DNA of 64,000 nt, from assembly GCF_037893015.1 (NCBI RefSeq), contig NC_133661.1:190069838-190133837 (forward strand), given 5' to 3'. Source of the stretch: Macrotis lagotis. Taxonomy: Eukaryota > Chordata > Mammalia > Peramelemorphia > Peramelidae. The stretch's first letter is position 1. Each line of letters opens with the position of its first letter. This document shows positions 32,451 to 43,473 of the stretch, piece after piece. The position numbers were made by a program, and so were the translations under genes. The notes under the pieces are model-generated. The model had not been told where the DNA came from. It ran no database searches and saw only the letters and a list, made by a program, of their open reading frames with translations.

Positions 32451-32970
32451 AATTGTAGCCTTCTTGGGGAAGGGTTAAAAACAAAACAAAAAGTGCACAG
32501 CAGAGAATAAAAGAAAATCTATAGGGAATCAAAGAATGATGGAAAAGTTTGAATACTATGGGCAATATTTATTTTAAATATATATATACATATATATAAT
32601 TATAGGTTTTCTTGAAGTGGAAATTTTTTGCTTTATATTTTGAATCCTCTCATTCTGCTGGGCTGATGGCATTTTTTATTTTGTATGTAAGTTTAAAATA
32701 AAAAAGAACTATTAATAAAAAATGCATTTCTATATAAATTATCAAAGTAACATGAATAAACAGAGATGAGTTTCTATTATTAAGTGAAACTGAGTTTGGT
32801 GATGAACATGGTCAGATGGTGGTAGGTGTAATAACAGTAAGACTATTGAATCATTTCCATAAGTGATTGCTATTCTCTGGGTTGACAGATCTTGATAGTC
32901 CTTGGTAAATGTTTTTCAAAGTATAAGAAGAAACTTTCCATTCATAATTCCCACTTACTACCTATTTTTT
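32451..32970. other. OR-B 5' flank
   Basis: AT-rich with no nameable repeat. It should contain the intron before the OR-B coding exon; no upstream exon or promoter can be picked out. Confidence 0.4.
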
Positions 32971-32984
32971 TCTGATTGCTTTAG
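32965..32984 (+). promoter_or_regulatory. Probable 3' splice acceptor of OR-B
   Basis: The pyrimidine tract CTATTTTTTTCTGATTGC, then TTTAG ending at 32984. It leaves 30 bases (GTAACTTCAGAGC...) to the ATG at 33015, matching the spacing at the other OR loci. Confidence 0.65.
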
Positions 32985-33014
32985 GTAACTTCAGAGCTGG
33001 CCTATGTTGATCTA

Positions 33015-33936
33015 ATGGATGGAACAAATCAATCTGTGGTTTCTGAGTTTGTATTGATAGGACTCACAAATTCTACAGTGATACAAATTTTTCTCTTTGT
33101 TTTTGCCTCTGTGTTCTGTTTAGCAAGTATACTAGGGAATAGCCTAATTGTACTCACAGTGGCCTCTAACTCTCACAATCCCCCATGTACTTCTTGCTGG
33201 TCCACCTCTCCTTCATTGACATGATTGATTCCTGCATTGTGAACCCCAAGGTGATTAGTGACCTTTTCAGAAAACATAAATTCATTTCCTTTGGAAGCTG
33301 TGTTTCTCAGATCTTCTTTATTCATGCTGTTGGAGCTACTGAAATGGTGATTCTCATAGCCATGGCCTTTGATCGCTATATTGCAATATGTAAGCCTCTC
33401 CACTACCTGACTATTATGAACCTAAAAGTATGCATATCTATTATGATAATTTCCTGGACAATTGGAATCTCTCATTCCTTCCTTCAATTGGCCTTTGTGA
33501 TAAAGTTGCCCTTTTGTGGCCCTAACAATGTAAATAGCTTTTACTGTGACCTTCATTAGACTTGCCTGCACAAACACTTACAGACTGCAGTTTCTGATTA
33601 CTGCCAATAGTGGGTTCATCTCTCTGGGAGCCTTCTTCATTTTGATCATTTCCTACATTGTCATCCTGATCACTGTCCGGCAACGCTCTTATGAGGGTTC
33701 ATCCAAAGGCCCTTTCTACATTGTCAGCTCACATCTCTGTGGTGATCTTGTTCTTTGGTCCATGCATTTTTGTCTATGTGTGGCCATTTCCTTCATATCC
33801 AGTGGACAAATATCTTGCCCTTTTTGACTCAGTTATCACTCCTTTTCTGAACCCCACCATCTACACATTAAGAAACAAAGAAATGAAAGAGTCAATGAAG
33901 AGACTGCTGAATCAGTTTATGAGATTCCCCAAGTAG
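33015..33936 (+). pseudogene. Olfactory receptor pseudogene, OR4F-like (OR-B)
   Basis: Full-length OR4F-type receptor by homology, but split over frames. The start MDGTNQSVVSEFVLIGL has glycosylation site NQS at 5-7 and TM1 ([11 protein letters not shown]). About 4 bases are missing at 33177-33184, just before the PMYF motif. The second part (33185-33559) holds [16 protein letters not shown] and [15 protein letters not shown], and ends at a TAG made by an 8-base deletion at about 33556, where the word TTC may mark the deletion ends. The third (to about 33706) holds [17 protein letters not shown]. One extra A in TCCAAAGG (near 33702) shifts the frame again before [24 protein letters not shown] and the TAG at 33934. 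Three lesions; not functional. Nearest relative in the window is OR-C, with similarity continuing past the stop. Confidence 0.95.
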
Positions 33937-35269
33937 GTCTTAAAGTCTTTGAATGAAAAGAATGAGTTTTTCAGTCTTGGACTAGCAGCAATTAATACAT
34001 GAGATCCTTCATTGCAGTGTTATAATCTAAATATATAGAACTAAGGCTAAGAAAGAGATACACCAAACAGCATTAGACAATCTTTCATTTCTCTTTAAAC
34101 TAGTATATCTTTTTTTACAGTGTCTTAGAAGTAGATTGACTTGTTGGATTTTTTTCCTGTAATGCCAGTATGCAAGGGACTTACAAAGATTTTTTCCCCA
34201 TTCCTTTCCCTCTCCCTCTCTTGTGCCAAATAGAGGCTTTCTATTAGACCCTGGATATGGTCATGTTTCTTACTGTCCACTGTGTATATTTAAACCCTAA
34301 TGGAAAAGCATATTTTAGACATGAAGATGATTCTCCAACCTGAGCTATTAGATAATATTCCCCATTCATGTTTGTTTCTATATCACTCAGTCTATTTAAT
34401 TAGAAAGACTGAGGATTTTTTCCTATCTCATTGAAATTTTCATTTTCCTCTCTCACTTCTCTCCCTTTACTTTAACACTAGGATGACTTATTTTTATAAA
34501 AACCAAATAATCATTCTTTTAGGAAATCATTTTTAGAAAGAAAAGGCTAGTGTACAATATTTTCTTTTGAAATAAATATAGTTTTGATAAATGTGGTTGG
34601 AAAGAAAAGGGAATTATAAGGAATATTTTATGTGTCAAATTACATATGTTATGCCATATATAGATTACATTAATATTTCTTCATAAAGCCTAAAACCACT
34701 CTCAGTTAAGAGACTAGAAGTAGAATAACACTGGATGTGGTGGTTTGTTATGTATAGAAAGCACCAGTTATACTTAATTTGACTTCCCAGCCATCATCCT
34801 ATCAATCATCCAACACTTTTTCTTATTATACCAGAGAATATGCACTGAAGGATATAATCCTTTGAGCTCCAGAACTACTTCTCCAGATTCCCTTTTATTC
34901 TGGCATGGCTGACCAAATATAGGAGGTCCCAGTTATATTTCAGCCCTCTTCAGACATCTTCTCACGTGTTGTCATGTCACCTGGACCAAAAGCCTTTGCC
35001 CAGAAGATTTAACCTTTTCAGTTCCAGAATACCTACACTGGGTTCCCCAGGATCCTGATTGTTCCATGTGACTCACTATATCTAACAGATTTGAACTATG
35101 CTTCTCTTTATGCCCCATCCATGTTCTCATCACAACATTCTGTACATCTTCACATTCATCCTGTCTCTCAAAATAATTCTGGAATCATAATCAAATCAAT
35201 ATGATTATTACTACAGGAAAGATAAAGTCAGCATATTTTTCTATGATTCTATACACTATCTTTGTAATT
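33937..35269. other. OR-B 3' flank and unassigned sequence
   Basis: 33966-34005 (GAGTTTTTCAGTCTTGGACT, then GCAGCAATTAATACATG) resembles the OR-C 3' flank. The rest (34100-35269) contains AT-rich DNA and, at 34750-35170, more GC-balanced text with no gene. It could be an old transposon remnant. Confidence 0.45.
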
Positions 35270-35445
35270 TAATTTTCTAAAGCAAAATAACCTTCCCTGT
35301 CCATCACTTCAGTATGTATTGCCTCCTTTTATTAGAATGTCAACTCTTTGAGGGCAGAGATTCTTTGCTTCTATGCTATAGCACTAGGCACATAACAGAT
35401 ATTCATATGAGTATTCATCATTTATTCATGTGAGAATACTTCAAC
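35270..35445 (+). repeat. L2 LINE 3' end
   Basis: AGAATGTCAACTCTTTGAGGG, GCAGAGATTCTTTGC and AGCACTAGGCACATAACAG match the L2 3' UTR text '..AAGCTCCTTGAGGGCAGGGACTG..CCTAGCACAGTGCCTGGCACATAGTAGG'. Confidence 0.7.
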
Positions 35446-35596
35446 TAACAAAGTCTTAGTGCTGAGTGAGACATTTGGAAAACAAAGGGAGCAAATGGTG
35501 AAACAAGGAGGCAATAAGAGAGCATCAGTTTTGTGATTATCATGAGACATATTTATTCAATTGATGTTAAAGCAAAAAATGAGAAGTTAATTTTTT

Positions 35597-35743
35597 TTTA
35601 GGTTTTTGCAAGGCAAACGGGGTTAAGTGGCTTGCCCGAGGCCACACAGCTAGGTAATTATTAAGTGTCTGAGACCGGATTTGAACCCAGGTCCTCCTGA
35701 CTCCAAGGCCGGTGCTGTATCCACTGCACCACCTAGCTGCCCC
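35597..35743 (-). mobile_element. Marsupial tRNA-derived SINE (young copy)
   Basis: Close to the local consensus: GCAAGGCAAACGGGGTTAAG, CACACAGCTAGGTAATTATT, TGCACCACCTAGCTGCCCC. Target duplication AGAAGTTAATTTTTT at 35582-35596 and 35744-35758. CpG sites (GCCCGAGG, GACCGG, GGCCGG) are still present, which suggests a recent insertion. Confidence 0.95.
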
Positions 35744-35807
35744 AGAAGTTAATTTTTTAAAGGAATACTAGCCAAAAATATTGAGTGAAGATAGTAAATT
35801 TCAGAAT

Positions 35808-36041
35808 GTTGTTGTTCAGTCATTTCAGTCATGTCTGACTCTTCATGACCTCATTTGGGTTTGCTTGGCAAAGATAATGGAATGGTTTGCCATTTTCTTC
35901 TCCAACTCACTTTACAGATGAAGAACTGAAGCAAACAGAGCTAAATGACTTGCCCAGGGTAACACAGATAGTTGAGATCAGATTTGAACTCATGAAGTTG
36001 AGTCTAAGCCTAGTGCTCTATCTACTGCATCATCTAGTTAT
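35808..36041 (-). mobile_element. MAR1-like CORE-SINE
   Basis: Reads antisense: GTTGTTGTTCAGTCATTTCAG, CATTTGGGTTTGCTTGGC, TGGTTTGCCATTTTCTTCTCC, CTTGCCCAGGGTAACACAG and CATCATCTAGTTA. Short flanking repeats TCAGAAT / TCTGAAT. A complete element. Confidence 0.9.
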
Positions 36042-36107
36042 CTGAATTATAGGATCATTTTATACTTTAGATACTGTATAATAATTGAGTTAATAATAGA
36101 CAGTAGG

Positions 36108-36265
36108 TGGGGCAGCTAGGTGACACAGCAGATAGAGCATCGGCCCTAGAGTCAGGAGGACCTGAGTTCAAATATGGCCTCAGATACTTAATAATTACCT
36201 AGCTGTGTGACCTTGGACAAGTCACTTAACCCTATTGCCTTGCAAAAAGTTAAAAACAATGAAGC
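36108..36265 (+). mobile_element. Marsupial tRNA-derived SINE
   Basis: GGGGCAGCTAGGTGACACAG head, CCATTGCC-type tail (CCTATTGCCTTGC) and a 16-bp target duplication AATAATAGACAGTAGG at 36092-36107 and 36266-36281. Confidence 0.95.
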
Positions 36266-36281
36266 AATAATAGACAGTAGG

Positions 36282-36999
36282 AAAATCATCAGCTTAAAGG
36301 AATCTCTAAAATAGAAAAAAAATACAAGAGTCATTTTTCAAGTGAATGAGCAGCTTTGAGGCCAAGAAAAGAATGAAATTTGGTACCTGGAGGAAAAGGT
36401 TAAAGAAATTAATTATATATGGAGTCTTTAATATCAATGAAGGGAGATAATATCCTTCACTTTAGGTAGCTAAAAGCAACCCTGAAGAAAAGAAAAACTG
36501 AAAGTCAACACAAGATGGAGACCACCTCAGGTTGAAAAATTGACTTCTGATAACTAAGAACTGTTCTTGGCTAGGAAGAGGCAGTTAATGGAAATTGGAA
36601 AGAGTGCTTTGGATGAGGAATCCATTTATGAGACACTCTATTCTAGATAGTTATTGAGCCTATTAGAAATAATAACATAGGTCATTGATTTATTGACAGA
36701 TGAGAATGGTCTCAGGTTAGTAACAGGTCATACAATAGTGGGAATGGCAGGGAAGTTTGTAAATTTAGAAGTCAGATATTAGAGAGTACAGTCATGTAAG
36801 AACTGGTAATACCAGGTCTCTGCTGTAATATTACTGATCTTTTGGTCTGATTACCTGGTGCTGGAATACTACAGGGTAGAAATGGAATAGAAAAGAGTCC
36901 AGAGGAGACGCTTTCAGTATAACCATAATTAAAAGGCAGGAAATAAAAGATAATCTGTCAAATGAAAAAAAAATTAAGAAAAATGGAATTGAGACAAGG
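36282..36999. other. Unassigned intergenic sequence
   Basis: A/G-rich with no gene. Parts may belong to the long repeat that is recognisable from about 37000. Confidence 0.35.
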
Positions 37000-37210
37000 G
37001 TATATTCTGGAAGTTGAGAAAGGTTTGAGACCAGACATAGGCAGGAAGTTCATTAAATAGCTAATATTCTAGTGTGACTGGAACAGAAAGGGCATAAAAA
37101 AAGCAATATGGCATAAGACTAAGAAGAGTTTGTCTTTATTGCCAGAGGCAATAGGAAGTTATCTCAGGGTTCTGAACAGGGAGTAACAGACACTTGTACC
37201 TCATAAAAAT
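37000..37210 (+). repeat. Long non-coding interspersed repeat fragment
   Basis: GTCTTTATTGCCAGAGGC, AATAGGAAGTTATC and GAACAGGGAGTAACAG correspond to the body of the family seen at 15600-17370. Confidence 0.5.
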
Positions 37211-37439
37211 TGTTTTTGTAGTTGTGTGAAAGTCAGGAAAACCAAGAGAGACCTAAATGCTTTCAGTGTTGTGCCTATCCCCATCTTGTCCAGTGAAACA
37301 AACACCAACTATGTGAGGATTGATAACAAGAGAAGGCCTTCCAAAAGCAAAAGAAAAAAGCCTGGCAGAATGGAGATCTCTTTGATGTTCATATTTCTAG
37401 AAGTTTTGTCTTTGGACTGGGAATAATTAAATAGTAGTT

Positions 37440-37640
37440 GAAAATTGGTATCAGATGGCTTAAAAATTCTTACATTAGCTTTGTGAAGTAGAAACTACTG
37501 ACATTCTGGTTTATAGATAGGGAAACTGAGGCTTTATGGAGAAAAGTAACTTGCGTTACTACAGAGTTGTTCTACTTCAGAGTTGGTTAAATGTCAGAGG
37601 TGACATTTAACTCCATTCTCTCCTTACTATAAGACTGGAA
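37440..37640 (-). repeat. MIR-family remnant
   Basis: TTTATAGATAGGGAAACTGAGG followed by AAAAGTAACTTGCG and GTCAGAGGTGACATTTAAC. Antisense MIR core. Confidence 0.65.
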
Positions 37641-38789
37641 TTTTTCCCTTACTTGTGACTTTCAAAATATGATCCAATGATTCCTAGGTAGCCCTGAAAC
37701 ATTTTCAGGGTATCCACAAGGAAAAACTATTTTCATAATAATAAATATTATAATGTTTTCATTTCTACTATAGTATATATCAGAAGATATAAACCAAAAG
37801 TTCTTTGGTAAAGTACTTAATTTTTAAGAGAATAAAGAGACCCAGAGACCAAAAAGTATTAGAATCACTGGCCCACACCACACATAAACAAAAGGTGGAT
37901 TATATAGAATCCCAATCCAGATCAGTTCCAGAACTTTGGACAATTGTTTTGCCTATAACTTAACAATGAAATGGGATGTGACACACACTTATGACCATCA
38001 CAAAATGATTTTGTGTTAAGAAGGTGAGACCAACCCACTTGCTATTTTAGTGGGGAATGATTACACAAGGAATATTGGCTATGGTAGCTCTTCTCCTAAT
38101 GCAGCCAAAACCCTCATTCAAATGGAAGATAGAGGAAATTTGGTTTGCCACCTCTTTCACTCTACTTACCACTCCCTCATACCCTTTTGATGTAGCAGTT
38201 AAATGTGGGGTTTAGTTCTTCATTTAATAAAATGTAATAAGTGGACTGGATGGAATCCAAGTCTCTTTCCTACTCTAAGTCTAGTCCTATAAGAGTTGAT
38301 TACTGAAGGCAAGGATAGCCAGTTGGAAAAGGTTATTTTATTAATATTATTATTAATAATAATAATATTAATATTATTCAATATATTTAAATATTATTGA
38401 ATATTCAATGTTATTGAATATTCAGTTATTCAATATCCCCCAATGAATGTCTTTTAGTACTCCACTCATCTTCTGTGATTTGATCCTATAATAATATCAG
38501 TTGGGCAGAAGAGAGGAAGGTAGAAAGGAGAACCAAATATCCTCTCCTTTTAAAGACTAATCAAAATTAAATAAAAATGACAAAGATGGTTTAATAAAAG
38601 ATCACATTCCCAGAGAGGAATTGAGAAAATACACTTTTTCCCCCTTTTTTTACAAAGGTAGAGAGCTACAGGTATGAAACATTACATACCCCATACAACT
38701 TGGTTGATTTACTAGCTTTGTTGAAGTGTTTTTCCCTCTTTCTATACCCCTTGTTATGGGATAGTTTGCAGGTAAATAATAGCTAATGA
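37641..38789. other. Unassigned sequence with AT-rich self-complementary block
   Basis: No gene. 38335-38440 is a dense mix of TTAATATTATTATTAATAAT and ATTGAATATTCAA-type words that can pair with each other in many registers. Otherwise ordinary AT-rich DNA. Confidence 0.45.
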
Positions 38790-39030
38790 TAATAAAAGTT
38801 ATCACATATTTTTGAAGTTTACAAATCACATATGTTATTTCATTATAACTTCATAACAATTGTGGAAGATGTGTAACAATTACAATTTTTTTTAATTTTT
38901 ACAAATGAGATAATTGAGACTGAGATACCTTAAGTAACTTTCCTGAGATCACACAGATAGAAAGTATCTGAAGAAGTATTTTAACTCAGGTCTTCCTGAA
39001 TTTAAGTCTAATGGTTTTTCTACTATGTCA
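38790..39030 (-). repeat. MIR-family remnant
   Basis: CACATATGTTATTTCATT, TTTTACAAATGAGATAATTGAG, GATCACACAGATAGAAAG, TTTTAACTCAGGTCTTCC and TCTACTATGTCACCTCC: an antisense MIR/MAR pattern to the head. Confidence 0.7.
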
Positions 39031-39204
39031 CCTCCAGGAGAAGGAAAACACTTTCAGAAATGAAGATAACATCAAAACAGAAGACATCAACAAAAATGAA
39101 AACAAAACAAAAAACATAAATAATAAAGACACTCTATTATTCAAAACAAACACAAAAGAAAAGGCAACTCAAAGCAGCCCAATAAATAAGATAGATAGAC
39201 CCTT

Positions 39205-39400
39205 AAAGGCAAATCAATCAATCAACTAGAACTTATTAAGAACCTACTATGTGAAGTACTGGGAATACAAAGACAAAAACAAAGCAGTCTCTGCCCACAT
39301 GGAGCTTACATGCCATCAAAGAAACAGCTTGTATCTATACAAGTATACCTATGGTGAGAGCACAAAAGGTTTGAGCAGACACTGTTCCAAAGTTAGTTTG
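39205..39400 (+). repeat. Long non-coding interspersed repeat, 5' part
   Basis: CAATCAATCAACTAGAACTT, ATTAAGAACCTACTATGTG, GGAATACAAAGACAAAAAC and CATGGAGCTTACATGCC: the inverted L2 3'-end head of the family. Confidence 0.6.
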
Positions 39401-39725
39401 ATATGTTTGGAGACTTCTGGGAAAAAGAAGCTTGAAGTTAAAATGAACAGTTATTGCTGTTACCCACAAAATGAGAGAAAGGCTGGTGGGTACTCTATCC
39501 CTAGGTGCTACCTCCTAACCCTTCTTCTATGACCCAATCGGTATCAGAAGCTGCATAATAAAGGTCTCTTCCCTCTTCCCCATTGATAAGAATTGATGAG
39601 ATAAGTGATGAGATCATAAGGCAGCAGTTTTATTAAACTAGCAAGTCCTATTTTTCCCTTTGGAAATAGGTCAAATTTAAGAGAATTTAATTCTTCTTTG
39701 GCTCCATGTAACTTCTTCCTATACA

Positions 39726-39815
39726 AATTAGGTGGCACAGTAGATAGAGTATGGCCTTGGAGTCAGGAGGACGGGCCATTCAAATCCAGCCTCGGACATT
39801 TAACAAAGCATTTAA
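39726..39815 (+). mobile_element. SINE fragment (truncated)
   Basis: TTAGGTGGCACAGTAGATAG, CTTGGAGTCAGGAGGAC and TTCAAATCCAGCCTCGGAC, then the match is lost. Both ends are degraded. Confidence 0.75.
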
Positions 39816-40229
39816 GCCCTACTATTTAACCTGAAATCTCAAGTAATTATTTTCTAAAAGAATGGCTTCCATATAGATTATTCTATGCATAAGAGAAAGA
39901 GAAGAAAAAGTGACACAGAAAATGGAGAAAATTTAAGTATCCTTACTAAGAATTTAAAAATCCTCACCAAGAAGGGAGATTCAGTAATAAGGAAAAAAAG
40001 TGATTATTAAAGTACAAATCAGTAGGAAACCTTAGTGACAAATAGCTTCAGTACTATAGAGTTAGTGATAAAAAAAAAAAAGAAAACAAACATTTGACCA
40101 GTTTAGATTTCAAAGGATCAGTAGAGAGAGAATGGAAAGTATTCAAAGGCTCACTATTTTGGAGGAATGTTGACCCAAAGGTATGGACACTCAGGAACGA
40201 CAATCTGAAAACACAACCAGCTAAATCCC
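39816..40229. other. Unassigned intergenic sequence
   Basis: A-rich; includes a poly(A) run at about 40070-40085. Nothing recognisable. Confidence 0.4.
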
Positions 40230-40410
40230 ACACTAGATTTGGAATTAGAGAATCTGAATCTAATCCTGGCTCAGTTATTCAACCCTTGTGTGACTTTGAA
40301 TAAGCATTTTAATCTCTCTAGGCAATAATTTCTTTATCTATAGAATGGAAGCATCAGACTAATTGTCACAAGATCTCTTGTAGTTTTAAATCTAAGATTC
40401 TATGATCTTA
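40230..40410 (+). repeat. THER1-like SINE remnant
   Basis: ATTTGGAATTAGAGAATCTG, CCTTGTGTGACTTTGAATAAGC, TTATCTATAGAATGGAAGC and the tail TTAAATCTAAGATTCTATG. Confidence 0.6.
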
Positions 40411-40742
40411 TTAAATGATTCTGATAAAATATGAGGAATATTGTTTAATCTCTAGGAGAATCATCTTAAAGTGTGGCTTATCATACTAGGGTTTCATTAT
40501 GATTTTTCACAATGAACAATATGATAATATTCAATGTCAGACAAAAGTCTCTATTTGGCACTGTAGGTGGAAGGTCAAAGAGTTAGCCATTTATATATTG
40601 GCTTTACAGAAAGGAATTCCATCTGGTCTTCAAATGATGACAAAATAGAGAGTTGAGTGCCAGTGCTAATCACACCATAAGGAAATTAGGAAATGGTTTA
40701 TAAAGTCTTGATGCACATATTTCCTAGACTAAAAAAAAAAAA

Positions 40743-40747
40743 CTTGG

Positions 40748-40796
<49 letters not shown>
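40743..40796. repeat. (AT)n microsatellite
   Basis: An uninterrupted TA run of roughly 50 bases in the OR-C 3' flank. Confidence 0.95.
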
Positions 40797-40803
<7 letters not shown>

Positions 40804-40888
40804 ATACTGGAGTCAAGATTCATAGCTTAATTGCCATCAATCCAAGGCAGAAAAATCCCCAATATCCCTTGTAATCCAAGCAAGGTAT

Positions 40889-41848
40889 TTAAGAGATTCT
40901 CTTGAACTTCATGAGTGTCATAAGCCTCGATCTCATGAGATTCCATAGTTTTCCCATTGCCATCTTCATCTCTTTGTTCCTCAGTGTGTAGATGGTGGGG
41001 TTCAGAAAAGGAGTAATAATTGAGTCAAAAAGGGCAAGATATTTGTCCACTGGATATGTAGGAAATGGCCACACATAGACAAAAATGCATGGACCAAAGA
41101 ACAAGATCACCACAGAGACGTGAGCTGACAATGTAGAAAGGGCCTTGGATGAACCCCCAGAAGAGTGCTTCCGGACAGTGATAAAGATGATAATGTAAGA
41201 AATAATCAAAATGAAGAAGGTTCCCAGAGAGATGAACCCACTATTGGCAGTAATCAGAAACTGCAGTCTATAAGTGTCTGTGCAGGAAAGTCTAATGAAC
41301 CGAGGAAGGTCACAGTAAAAGCTATCCACTATGTTAGGACCACAAAAGGGCAATTTTATCACAAAAGCCAACTGGAGGAAGGAGTGAAAGATTCCAATAG
41401 TCCAAGAAGTTATTAGAATGGAAATACACACTCTTAGGTTCATAATAGTCAGGTAGTGGAGAGGTTTACATATTGCGATATAGCGATCAAAGGCCATGGC
41501 TATGAGAAGCACCATTTCAGTAGCTCCAACAGCATGAATAAAGAAGATCTGAGAAACACAACCTTCAAAAGAAATGAGTTTTTGCTTTTTAAAAAGGTCA
41601 ATAATCATCCTGGGAGTTGCAATACAGGAATCAATTATGTCAATGAAGGAGAGATTGGCCAGTAGAAAGTACATGGGAGATTGTAAGTGGGAGTCAAAGG
41701 CCACTGTGAGCACAATCAGAGTATTTCCCAATATACTTGCCAAACAGAACACAGAAGAAAATACAAAAAGAATAAGTTGCATCACCCAGGAATTGGTGAG
41801 TCCCATCAATACAAACTCAGAAACTGTAGAATGATTTGCTACATCCAT
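40889..41848 (-). CDS. Olfactory receptor, OR4F-like, intact (OR-C)
   Basis: A 319-aa seven-transmembrane odorant receptor of the OR4F type in one exon, acting through Golf at olfactory cilia by family role. ATG at 41848 gives [12 protein letters not shown], with glycosylation site NHS at residues 5-7. Further marks: [11 protein letters not shown] (TM1), [16 protein letters not shown] (TM2), Cys97, [10 protein letters not shown] at 118-127, PFCGPN and [10 protein letters not shown] in the second extracellular loop with the conserved cysteines, SYIIIFITV (TM5), [13 protein letters not shown] (TM6), [14 protein letters not shown] (TM7). The tail after RNKEM is about 7 residues longer than in OR-A (ends [11 protein letters not shown]). 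Nearest relative here is pseudogene OR-B, which lies head-on to it about 7 kb away. A splice acceptor 33 bases upstream is conserved. Ligand unknown; no frame defect seen. Confidence 0.96.
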   Translation of the reverse strand: MDVANHSTVSEFVLMGLTNSWVMQLILFVFSSVFCLASILGNTLIVLTVAFDSHLQSPMYFLLANLSFIDIIDSCIATPRMIIDLFKKQKLISFEGCVSQIFFIHAVGATEMVLLIAMAFDRYIAICKPLHYLTIMNLRVCISILITSWTIGIFHSFLQLAFVIKLPFCGPNIVDSFYCDLPRFIRLSCTDTYRLQFLITANSGFISLGTFFILIISYIIIFITVRKHSSGGSSKALSTLSAHVSVVILFFGPCIFVYVWPFPTYPVDKYLALFDSIITPFLNPTIYTLRNKEMKMAMGKLWNLMRSRLMTLMKFKRIS

Positions 41849-41881
41849 TATCTAAATCAGTGTAATTAGTTTTTAAGTAAC

Positions 41882-41900
41882 CTAAAAGGGGAAAGAGTGG
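41882..41900 (-). promoter_or_regulatory. Probable 3' splice acceptor of OR-C
   Basis: On the minus strand CCCCACTCTTTCCCCTTTTAG ends at 41882 (the first 20 bases are the pyrimidine tract). It leaves a 33-base leader, GTTACTTAAAAAC..., before the ATG. The position and leader start match OR-A, OR-B and OR-D. Confidence 0.7.
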
Positions 41901-41984
41901 GGAAAAATCAGATTTATTTATATTTCAAAATTCAGGAAGAGTTAAATTAAGATTAACATTGCCTCACCATATACCTTGTGACCA

Positions 41985-42115
41985 CAACCAGAATATAAAT
42001 TCTGTAAGATTTAGGACAATGTTTTAGTCAATTCTTTAGCTCCCCTAAAGTCTAACATTTTATACCAAATACTAAATAAATATTTGTTATTTGATGAACT
42101 GAATAGATGAGTAGA
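41985..42115 (+). repeat. L2 LINE 3' end
   Basis: ATATAAATTCTGTAAGATTTAGG, then CTAAATAAATATTTGTTATTTG and GATGAACTGAATAG. Degraded L2 3' terminus. Confidence 0.5.
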
Positions 42116-43410
42116 AGTAGAGACAAGCAACTGAGGAGAAAAAACCCAATAGAATTGAAAATAAAGTACAAATTATAGAGAAAAACAAAGAATCACATAG
42201 ATGGGAAAAGACTCACAAAGACAAGCTCTCTCACCTGTTCTGACAAAGAGTAATTCAAAAACATTTTTAGAGGTCTTAGTATCACAGAGAGCCTTTAACA
42301 TTCCCTCTTACAGTAAAATATCATCTAAAGGAAAGAGTTCTGTTTAGCTTTTTTCCTAATAGTTAAAGGTGGATAATTAACTACATAATGTTAGTGATCA
42401 AGTGATGTTGCTGAGATTTGGGAATAGCCAGTCTGGGATTTACTTGACCTGGGAATTGTGCCATGGAATAATGAGGGTTCCCCCAAAGGTCAGAATATTA
42501 GGAAGGTTCCTAAATAATGAAAAGAAAAGGAAAGAAGATGAATACAAATGGCTCCTGGGAGCTGATTGAGGAAATTCATTAGGTATGAGATGAGTTTCAT
42601 AAGTGGGTGACTAGGAATATAAACTTGACTGAGATAAGCATTGGTGAGGTTAAAACAAAATCACAGAACATAGAATTTGGAAGGAACTTGAGGTCATTTA
42701 GTCCAACCTACCATGCATGACAAAATATCCCTTTTAAAATATCTCTGACAAATAGAATTCTCAAAGACTTCAAATATTACAACTTCATCCCATGAAGTAT
42801 CATTCCCTTTAGGCACAAAGAGCCTTATAAAAGGTTCCTATGAAGATAAAAGCCTACTAATTAGTAGCTCTGATTGGCAGTAACCAAATGATGTGACAGA
42901 AACTTGAACTCACTCAACCTGAACTCACATGGCAAATAAATTATCTCCTAGAATTGTTAGTTTTCCCAGGAGAACCAAGGAGAAAGGACTTTAACATGAA
43001 AAAGAGGTCTTTTTTTTCCTGGAAGCCTTTTATGCTTTTTCTTCTCCAATTTAACTATTTTTATTCAGTGATTTGAATAAGGAATAATTCCTAGAGAACA
43101 TTTAAAATGCAGTTTCAGAGGGATTCAGAAGTATAAAAATATTCTATTTCCAGAATTCTGGTGTGTGCCCTATACAATTTTATCAGCTTTTAAAAAAACA
43201 GACCCAAAATGTGGAGTCCACTCAAATCTCAATTTAAGTAAAGATAATCCCCCTCCCCCAAGTAAATTGGAGGCAAAATAATTGATTTGTTGATGTTGAA
43301 AAATGACTAAGATGCCAAGTGAATGATCTCCAATGTCTTACAGGCAATCTCCCAACTTAAAGGGTTGAATTCTAAAAGTTAGCTTCTACTCTGGTTTGAA
43401 TGAGAAAATA
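42116..43410. other. Unassigned intergenic sequence (OR-C 5' side)
   Basis: No gene or confident repeat. CACAGAACATAGAATTTGG, AAGGAACTTGAGGTC and ATTTAGTCCAACCTACC (42660-42710) look like an old MIR/L3-related word. This region should hold any upstream exon of OR-C. Confidence 0.4.
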
Positions 43411-43467
43411 ATGTATAGGGTCAGGTAGGTGGTACAGTGGGTAGAGCACCAGCCCTGAAGTCAGGAG

Positions 43468-43473
43468 GAACTG
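43468..43473 (+). repeat. LTR target repeat, left
   Basis: GAACTG, the 6 bases before the LTR. The right-hand partner is AACATG at 43866-43871. The local SINE consensus there is GACCTG, so both are diverged copies of one 6-base target. Confidence 0.7.

Noticed and set aside
40889-41848. Plus-strand frames inside OR-C (41165-41416, 41456-41665, 41574-41834)
   Set aside because: Antisense shadows of the receptor.
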